Positions 55,933 to 64,000 of a stretch of DNA of 64,000 bases are shown one piece after another. The DNA lies in the NCBI GenBank assembly GCA_013400115.1, contig VXBP01005052.1, positions 1-64,000 of the forward strand, read 5' to 3'. Both the position numbers and the translations under genes were made by a program. The DNA comes from Rhinopomastus cyanomelas. Lineage: Eukaryota; Chordata; Aves; Bucerotiformes; Rhinopomastidae. Below the pieces are notes generated by a model. It saw only the letters and a program-made list of their open reading frames with translations, ran no database searches and was not told the DNA's origin. Within the stretch, counting starts at the first letter, position 1; every line of letters starts with the position of its first letter.

Positions 55933-58900
55933 CTACTTCGTGTTCAACTCGTTTTCCAGTTCCATGAGTTTCCTAGAAGCTTTTACTTTATTGGACACAT
56001 CCTGACCCTGTGAGAAGAGCCGCTGGCGTTCCCTGAACGTCAAGTTTTCAGGTGCTCCAGGTACATCTGTGTCTTGACTGCAAAGTGAAAGAGATCTTGG
56101 TTATAACTCTGACACACGACACCCTGAGACAGCGCAATTATCAGCGACGCGGAGTGACCGGTGGCGTTTGGGACTCCAGCAAACGATTCCCCAGCCAGCG
56201 TCCTGCCAGGCTCTGCTCCCCACACAGCCCTTCAGCGCCGACACTGCTGTCGCTTACAGGCAGAGTAACGGCTCCCGGCCACCTCTGGCACAGACACGCA
56301 ACCCGACCTGCTCGCCAGCACTCCAAGCCAAGCCAGCTGGGAACAGGCTCCGCAGCGGCACAGTGCTGCTGCCATGGCTGTGACCCAGCCCTGCTGGGCT
56401 TGCACCGCAGCACAACGCGCTACGGCTTGGGAAACCGCGCTGCCAGGGAACTGCCGCGGCGGCAGTGCCTCTGCACGTCCCTCTGCGCTGGCGAAGCCGC
56501 CCAGCTGCACTTGAACGCAGCAGGTTGTATGTGAGGGGTCTCTGAGCAGCTCAGCAAGGATCTGCAGTCCTGTAACTGTCCCACATGGTCATTAACCCTC
56601 CCGCAATGGACCTTTCATCACAGAACGGCTCCGGTTGGAAGGGCCCTCAGAGATCACCTAACCCAACCTCCCTGCTGTGAGAGGGGCTGCCTCTTGACCA
56701 GACCCCGTGACTCAAAGCCTCATCCGACCCGGCCTTGAATATCTCCAGGGAGGGGGCATATGGGTTTCTGTTTCTTGATCAGAAGAGGCTTCACTGTCAG
56801 CTCCGAGGGCTCTGCTCTGCACACTGCACTGAAACTGCATTTTACAACACAGGCACTGGGCTAACAGCTCCTAAAGAATCCTAGCCAAGCTCAGTCATCC
56901 CTCACGTATTGAGGAACAGCCCACATTACTGATGCCTACTGCTTGAGAGGTGCTGCTTGGATTTACAGACAGACCCTGAGCAGCTGAGGTTAACACAGAT
57001 TCAGCATCTCTGAATGACAGAACATTAGCGACTGGAAGGGACCTCAAAAGATCATCCAGTCCCACCCCCTGCCACAGCAGGATCCCCCAGATCCAGTCGC
57101 ACAGGAACATGGCCAGGCAGGTTTGAAACATCTCCAGAGAAGGAGACTCCACAGCCCCCTGGGCAGCCCCTGCCAGGGCTCTGTCAACACACGGCGACTA
57201 TCCAGTGCACTTAGCTGTAGCACTGAAATCTGCCACCGCGACAGAGTCCTGCAGGTCCCTGAGGCTGGTGTGAACTGCAGTCGTGCTTGACAGTCACCAC
57301 AGACACGCCAGAGCCAACTGGAGGGCCCCTGAAGGGCCCCCAGAGGTACCGTGCCGACAGAAAACACCGCGGAACTCGGCCGAGCCAGGTGCCGAACAGC
57401 GTCACCGGACTCCTGCGCGTCACCTTTTGGATCGTTTGTCTCTCGGATCCCGATAAACTTCGTGGGCCCCAACAGCTGCTCCTGCAGATCCAGTGTATGA
57501 GTTTATTCCTTATGCAAAAGAAAAAGCACATTGAAGGGTTGCAGTCACCACACAAGGCTCACACTGTACATCTGCTCACAAAGGTGCAGTGCTTCCCTTG
57601 AGGCCCGATCTCAAAGCCAACGCAGAGGGTCCTCTCACCTCTAGACCACCCAAACCCAGCACCACGGAACTGCGCTCAGCCTCAGCACAGCCGCACATTT
57701 TGAATCCCTGCCGTGGGTCAGAACACGTGTTGTTCAGCACGTGTGACGCCACGGCCCTCGACACATTTCATCCTCCTGTGACAAGCGCCCCAGGAAACAC
57801 TGCTCAGCAGCAGCTGCTCTCCTGGAGGGCTCCAGTGAAGCTCAGCACACGCCGGCTCTGCGGCCCAGCGGGCAGAACGTGCATCTAGAGCCCAATTAAG
57901 CAAACGCCTCCTTCCCCCCCACCTTACATTTCAGGCAAGCGCTGCACCTTTGGTTGAGGCTGAGGTAACACACAGGATTTACACATCATATTAATCCTTT
58001 CTAAAGGCCACAAGACAAAACCTTGTCCTTCCAATCGAGAAGTGCAACCACTTTATCTTTGCAGACCACGCTGCCTTCAGAGCTGTCGGGGAAAGAAGCA
58101 AAGTGCCAGGCGACACTCGGGCTTCCCGCCCGACAGCTGTGGTCTCAGCACGGCACGTTATGTCTTGTGGGCCTTCTCTGGCATGGAAGGAGATGCCTGC
58201 TTCTTCCACGGGCACAGCCACTTCTCATCAACACTTGGTGAAAGACACAGACACTGCAGGCAGGCTGCAATGCACACCCTGGCTGGGCTGCCGTGCTGCC
58301 GGCCAGGCTCACTCTGTGTGCAGCAGATCAAACCATCCCAGGGAGGGGACGCCGGGCACAGAGACCTCCGCCTTCCAGGCACAGAGCCCCAGCCTCCTTC
58401 CTTTGCGAAGGCGGGACCCACGTGCTGCGGTGCCACCCGATTTACAACGGCAGCTGTGCTTGGGGTGCCGGCTTTGGCCTCGGTTAGCTGCCAGGCCCAG
58501 TGGAAGAAGGCAGGAGAGCGACATCTGCGAAGCGAGGTGTGCTAGGGTTAACGCTGCGAGCAGAGCAGAGCTGTCGAGGACAGGCACGCGACAGTCAGCG
58601 AGACGGGAGGTGGCAAACTGCACAGTGCATCGGCGTCGGTGCAAACGGCTTTGTACGTTACGCAGGCAGTCTTCAGAGAGGCTCGAGCAGCCGGGGCTAG
58701 TTACCCTGTTCTCACGGCTACCTCAGAACTTGTGAGACAAGAGCATTCAGAATTAGTCGGATGGTTTATGGATCAGGTTATTAAAGGCGAAGCATCGCAT
58801 CACAAACACCTCTGCTCGCTCCCAAAGCCCTGCCCACAGCTCTGCAGCTCGTCCACCTGACTCGGCTCCAGGAGGAAACACCCCCTCCCCTTCTCTGAGG

Positions 58901-61900
58901 TTCATTCTTCCACTGAAGCTAACAGAGGGCAGGACTGGGGAAGGCAGCTACGTGTGAAATGGCACCTGGCCCATGGATGAGGGGAGGCAGGAGAGTGGTG
59001 GTGACAAGCAGTGACCCATGGTTCCACAGTTACTTCACTCATTCCAAGCAAAACCTTTGGAGTGCCCAACAAGGAACCTCAGTGAGGTCCTTCAGACGCC
59101 CACGTGCTGTTACAGAGGGCACGCTGCACGTGGGGGTCCTGGTGGCCAGCAGAGTGGCCAGGAGCCAGCAATGGGCCCTGGTGGCCAAGAAGGCCAACGG
59201 CATCCTGGGGTGGATAGCAGATGGAGAGAGTTTCTCCCGCCCCTCTACTCTGTCCTGCTGGGACTACATCTGGAATCTTGTGGCCAGTACTGGGCCCCTC
59301 AGTTCCAGAAGGACACAGAGCTGCTGGAGAGAGCCCAGTGCAGAGCCACAGAGATGAAGGGAGGGGAGCATCTGCCTGCTGAGGAGAGGCTGAGGAGGCA
59401 CATGGACTAGTACATCACGAGATCTCACGGGCAACACCAACGTAAGCAAACACATGTGGGGTTTCTTTCCATTAAAGAAGTTATCAGCAGGGCTGCTCTT
59501 AACGCAGCCGGAGTGCTGCACCGACCCCAGCCAGGGAGCTGCTGGGCACCCGCTGTGTCAGCTGGACAGTTACTGCAGCTGAGCTCCTCTCTGTCCCTTC
59601 AGCAGTCTGAGACCTACATGACATTTGCAGAGGATCTCCTTGGCACTGGAAGCAGCTTGCCCAGCTGTGTCAGAAGCCTACCCGCCCTGCAAAGGAAAGG
59701 GTGCCCTGCTGGAAGACGAAGACTTGAGCTTTAACTGAAAAGGATGCAGACAGGAGGGGCAGGGTGTCGTGTCCCCACACGGCCTCGCACCCATCCCAAT
59801 CAGTCCTACACTGCTGCAGCTGGATTAGAAGTGCTGCTGACAGACTGAACCTATCCTGAGGCTCCTGTGACCTGGGCACACGACTCTTCCAACTGAAGTG
59901 ATGAGGTGGCCAAACAGGTGATCAGCAATGTGCGGTACCGTAGGCTTCCACTTCTGTCACCAAGACCTGAACCCAGTAAAGCTGGCCAGGAACACGTTCC
60001 CTCAGCACCCTGTGCTCTTGAGGAGGAGGACTGGATCGGCTGGAGCTGGCTGTCAGGCCCAGTACAGGTGAAAAGAATGAACATGGGGAACATCATGGCC
60101 CCCATTCCCTTCAGAAGAAGGACACAAAGGTAGGGGAAGCACCGGCAGATGCTGCTATTTAAAGACAAAATGTTTTAAGTTATTAAAGCAGGAAGTTCCC
60201 AGAGAGAGAACTATGCAGACAAGAGTTCAAATTTAAGTGGAACTCCGGCGAGAACTAGCTCTCAATGGCTGACTCTAACTAACACTCTGCAGGGTCTGAA
60301 GCTACCAGCAGCTAGAAGCTCCGCTTGAAATTGAGCTCTGTTATGACTGGCCACTTGGGTTATAAGGACCCTGGAGAGACGCTGGTGCTGGGCTCTTCTC
60401 ACAGGTCATCAGCCACAGAAGCACAGGGAAGGGCTTCAAGCTCCAACAGAGGAGGGTCAGACTGGCCATCAGGAAGAGATTCTTCCTGGAGAGAGGGGTC
60501 AGGCACGGGGTGGGGGTTGAGTCCCCACCCCTGGATGTGTTTAAAAGTCACTTAGATGTGGTGTTGGGGGATCTGGTTTAGGGGTGACCCTGTAGAGTAG
60601 GGTTGATGGTTGGACTTTGCTGATCCGGGGCGTCTTGTCCAACCTGGATGACTCCGTGATTCTGTTCTATAGAAGAAACAAGATGAGGAGACAACTACCA
60701 GGGTGCAGGTGGGGAGTGGGGCAAAACGCACTGCAGTGAAACGCGGGTGTTTGTCTCTCTCAGCAAGAAGGCTGCGCTGTACAAACCACACGTCCAGGAG
60801 TGGTGCCGAGCACCTGCAGCTAAGTGCACGCCCCTCGTGCCTCTGGGTGCTCGTCTGCCTAGGAACTATGTCCAGCAGTCATTTCAAAAGCCATTTGCAC
60901 GCTCTAGTGAAAGAGAGAGCCCTGGTCCCAGTCACGAAAGCAGGAGACAAGCTGTCCGTGAACCCGCTGGAAAAGGCTTCCCGTGTCCAAGAAAGGGGCC
61001 CTTCCAGACGCCCTGAGGAACCAGTGGTCAGTCACACACAACACATCACTGACGGACAGAGCGAGAGCCAAAACCAACAGTACTTGGGACGGGTGGGAAG
61101 CAGGGATTTCTGATCGGCTGTGTGACAGGGCGGTTTCGCTTTTGAAGAGTCTGGGCAAGGAGTAAGGAAATTTGAGAGACTCATATCAGCACCAGGATTT
61201 CAGTCAGATCACCACAGCGAAAACAGTGATTGGGGGGAAAGCAAATCAGAGCAAGTGATTGGATCCACAGCACCCCAGTCGAGAGCACGAGGAGAGTTCT
61301 GCAGGGCTGGCCGCCTGCACGGCGTCTACCTTTGGAGCTGCTGGCATGGATGAGACTCGGTTTGTGTGGCGGGGGCGGGGGCTGGCTCTTTTTAGCGGCA
61401 GTACTGTTGGCATTGACTGGAGATGACTGGAATGAGTTGGAAAGAAAGAGGCCATCTGAAACTGGGCGAGGCTGGCGGGAGGGCTGCTGTGGCTTAAGGG
61501 TGGCAGGAGGCAAGTCACCGTAAGATTTCCTTGTGCTGGAGTACTTATCCTGACCTGCTAGATTGGAATCCTCCTCCTCCTCATCATCATCATTGTATGC
61601 AACAAACTTGGCAGTATAAATCGTGTCAGGGGAGAGGACCTGTGTTTTGAGGTAAGAGGTGTTTCGCTGAGGTGGGGGAGGAGGAGCGTTAGATGAAGGG
61701 GTTGGGGATGGGAGCTCATATTCCCGTGGAAGTGGAGGTCTGTACAGACCAGGCTCGTCAGGTTCCAGCAATCGTCGCTCTGCTTCATCATGCTGCCTGC
61801 GCCTCTCAGCCTCTAAGCGACTGTAATACTCCTCCTCCTGTCGCCTCTGCAGGGCCAGAGGAAACAAACAGTGGTCAGGAAGACGTTTCAGACTGGGTTT

Positions 61901-63414
61901 CCCATCAGCAAGCTACAAACACCCTTTGTCGTGGTCTCCGAGGGCCCACCAGAGTCGCCGCCGCCTGCGTGAGCTCAGCGGGGCTGCCCGCTTATGGCTG
62001 CAGGTAACCAGGGCTGGGTTTATGGGAGCTGTTAGGAGCCGGTGGGAGACGAGAACCACGACAACTAACCCTCAGACAGGAGCCCTGCAGTTCTGCTGCG
62101 CGCTTGCACGGCAGATGAGAGCCCCGGGCGAGGGGACTCCTTACAAAGCCTCTGCTGTGCGAACAGGGCCACTGCTTCAACCAGCCATCGAATCTAGTGC
62201 CTTGTCTACAGCAGGCATCAAGCAGCTGCTTTTAAAACCACTTTAACAATCCCACCCCCTCCAGGCCAGCGACATTTATAGGAGGCTCCTGAGCACTTCA
62301 CTGGCCATGAAATATCTTCTGTGCGTTTTGCTAGTTCAACAGATTTTTCCTGTTCCCAAACTAAACAGCAGGCACTTGTGCCGAGCCCTTGCCTGGGCCA
62401 CACTGCAAATTCCAACAAGGGCCCATTCAGCAGCTTGAGGATGACCGAGAACGCGCCCTTGAAGGCCGTGTGTTCCAGCCCGCTGGGGTGAAGCACGGGG
62501 CGGCCTCGGCTGGCAACACAGGGCCTTCTGAACAACCAGCACTTCTGCTCTCAACCCACGTGTTGGAAAACGGCCACTTGATCTGCTCAGCACCGCCAGG
62601 CAGCCAGCCTGAAGCCGAACCCGGGACAGCCGGCGCTGTAACGTTCAGCGCAGACACGCAGCTCCGCTTCCTGCGCCGCTCTCCAGAACCGCGGCACCGA
62701 GGCCGAGGTGGGCGATGTGCCAGTGTCCCAGGCAGGACCCGCCAGGGAAACCCCGGAGCGCCCCAGCGAGCGCCCCAGCGAGCCCTGTGCCCCTGTCACA
62801 AGCCCCGAGAGCCTCGCCTGGCTCTCTGGCTGCCTTTGAAGTCAAACCAGTCCTACAGTCTATTTTGAACTGCTTCCTGCAGTCCAGAGAGCCCTTCCTC
62901 ACTTCCCACCCATGGCCACGCCAGCTCAGCTGTCCTCTACTCATCCCTCTGCTCAAATTTCCAAGACAAACCTTCTGTCAACGTTCACGACTGAGAGCAG
63001 CTGTGAAGTGGAACAAGTCGCTGGTCCCTCTCTGGGAAGGAGAGGGCCTTAACGAACATGCTGCGTGTCAAACAGGCCGCTCTGCCTCCCCGTCCGGAGC
63101 TAGCTGAGCCCAGCATCGCTCGCTCGGGCAGTTCAGAGCGCAGGCAGGGCCGGCTGGGCGCTGAACCCTTGGGCCTTCATCACTAGGACCAGTGTTTAAC
63201 CCCTGCTGCCCCAACTCTGAGCTGTTACTGGTCAGGCTACAGAGGAAAGGCCGCTCAGAATCCCCGGAGCACTCAGAAGAACAACCTTTTCTTCAGCCTC
63301 TCTTCTGGTCCGCTCCTCCTCTTGCTGTCGGCGCTCTTCTTCCTGCCTGGCCCTGTCCTCTGCTTCCCGCTTGCGCATTTCTTCCAGCTGCTGCTGCCGT
63401 CTGCGCTCTTCATC
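54035..63414 (-). CDS. AFDN: AFDN (afadin), 3' part: last four coding exons and 3' UTR
   Basis: Four minus-strand exons (63414-63286, 61846-61330, 57481-57424, 56077-55933) join in frame to 282 residues plus TAG. In order they encode an Arg/Glu coiled coil (EEERRQQEEERTRREAEEK, EYYSRLEAERRRQHDEAERR), a Pro-rich stretch with two PPPPP runs, an acidic run, and the end NLTFRERQRLFSQGQDVSNK then LMELENELNTK. These match the long afadin isoform C-terminus, the F-actin-binding end of the nectin-actin adherens-junction scaffold. The Ras-association, FHA, DIL and PDZ domains lie in exons beyond the right edge. Confidence 0.95.
54052..54057 (-). terminator. AFDN poly(A) signal
   Basis: TTTATT on the plus strand reads AATAAA on the minus strand; cleavage would fall near 54,035. 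It is embedded in an A/T-rich stretch unlike its surroundings and is the first canonical signal beyond the AFDN stop that I found. Confidence 0.75.
55933..56077 (-). CDS. AFDN: AFDN last coding segment
   Basis: Acceptor cactttgcag. It encodes QDTDVPGAPENLTFRERQRL, then the conserved end KASRKLMELENELNTK before TAG at 55935-55933. The ENLTF-to-end block is the l-afadin terminus. Confidence 0.96.
56617..56755 (-). repeat. CR1 3' end, divergent
   Basis: Antisense; cacagaacggctccggttgg; AFDN last intron. Confidence 0.7.
57017..57185 (-). repeat. CR1 3' end
   Basis: Antisense on plus, same sense as AFDN transcription; last intron, main subfamily. Confidence 0.88.
57424..57481 (-). CDS. AFDN: AFDN second-last coding exon (58 nt)
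   Basis: Acceptor ggatctgcag, donor gtgacg. It encodes AAVGAHEVYRDPRDKRSK, matching the short afadin segment rich in RD/DKRSK. Phase 1 in and 2 out, exactly linking its neighbours. Confidence 0.92.
59128..59400 (+). repeat. CR1 ORF2-end fragment
   Basis: Sense, no tail; same segment as 31004, longer. AFDN intron between 61330 and 57481. Confidence 0.85.
60365..60666 (+). repeat. CR1 3' end, second subfamily
   Basis: Sense; about 30 bases missing between ggtcaggcacgg and tgggggttgag compared with sisters. AFDN intron. Confidence 0.88.
61330..61846 (-). CDS. AFDN: AFDN third-last coding exon
   Basis: Acceptor ggccctgcag, donor gtagac. It opens RRQEEEYYSRLEAERRRQHD, then has PPPPPQRNTSYLKTQVLSPD, FVAYNDDDEEEED and PPPPPHKPSLIHASSSK. 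If the donor is skipped, the frame stays open for about 50 more codons to a stop at 61181, so intron retention would give a truncated tail. Confidence 0.95.
62756..62787 (+). repeat. 12-bp tandem repeat
   Basis: gcgccccagcga repeated about 2.5 times; AFDN intron. Confidence 0.7.
63286..63414 (-). CDS. AFDN: AFDN fourth-last coding exon (partial gene)
   Basis: Acceptor tagttacag, 43 codons beginning DEERRRQQQLEEMRKREAED, ending REAEEK. Highly charged single helix or coiled coil. The donor reads gttgtt, a poor match to GTRAGT, though the frame and protein demand this boundary. Phase 0 on both sides. Confidence 0.93.
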
Positions 63415-64000
63415 CTGTAACTAATGAAGAGGAATCTTTAATTTCTTCGTCGCTCGTGCCATGGGTCAGAAAACAAGTAGCCCAAGTGTCTGTATCTAAA
63501 GCCCAGCTACTTGCAGCAGACCCTGTCCCAGAGACAAAGCAGTACACGCCAGCTCTGACACGCTGCCTTCCCTACAGGCCCGCAAGGGAGGACAGGGACG
63601 CACAGAACTACACATGGAAAAGCACAAGACACACACGGAGACACTCTCAGCACTCGGCCACGAGCCCTGAACAGGACGGGGCTTCTGCTCCACACAGCTT
63701 CAGCAGCCACAGCCTCACAGGTGTGGTGGAGTGAAACCAAACCCTTGGGAGCAGCAGCTCCAGCAGCCACTCGGTTTTTCATGTAGGATTAGTACTTAAG
63801 CACCAGAAGATCACGACTCACCAGCCAAAGGGTAACTGCCTCTTACCACAAGTCTGCAAGCAGTCTCAGGAGATAACTAACATCTATGGCTGTACGTGCA
63901 ACAGATGTGCCTTCAGAACAGGGGGCAGCAAGGCAGAGCAGCCTTTAGCTACCGGGACTCGGCAGCTCGCCTGGGGCCGAACAGCCACGTCTGCGCCAGG

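Overview
The window is vertebrate nuclear DNA, most likely from a bird. Coding sequence is split into short exons with GT-AG introns. Long reading frames in other frames are not supported as genes. The dominant interspersed repeat is the CR1 LINE: about 50 fragments, almost all of them 3' ends carrying the TTCTGTG-type terminal octamer repeat. No bacterial, viral or organellar gene, rRNA, tRNA or CRISPR was seen. The order of the three genes matches the human 6q27 block AFDN-KIF25-FRMD1 as I know it. The species cannot be named from the sequence, but the CR1 load is heavy for a bird.

Layout. Bases 1 to 8,850 are intergenic flank upstream of FRMD1 and hold CR1 fragments. A CpG island at about 8,900-9,700 is the best candidate FRMD1 promoter. 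FRMD1 lies on the plus strand: its start codon is at 15,258 and its stop at 31,554-31,556. Thirteen coding exons join in frame to 609 residues: a FERM domain plus a Ser-rich tail ending EEFVV. Its poly(A) signal is probably at 33,791. A gene-free convergent space runs from about 33.8 to 37.3 kb and contains a small CpG-dense patch.

KIF25 lies on the minus strand from its ATG at 52,379 to its stop at 37,333. Sixteen exons join in frame to 601 residues. It is a complete C-terminal-motor (kinesin-14-like) protein: an N-terminal coiled coil, a neck, and a motor with intact P-loop, switch I and switch II. AFDN (afadin) is also on the minus strand. Only its last four coding exons and 3' UTR are present (63,414 down to about 54,035); the rest of the gene lies beyond the right edge.

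The three genes are not an operon. AFDN (adherens-junction scaffold) and FRMD1 (FERM protein related to FRMD6/Willin) both belong to cortical and junctional cell biology, and KIF25 is a centrosome-related motor. Their closeness is best read as conserved synteny. The most useful results are the full exon models, the long KIF25 form with stalk and neck, an intron made almost wholly of CR1, several inverted CR1 pairs inside introns, and some small tandem arrays. I found no convincing new biological system here.
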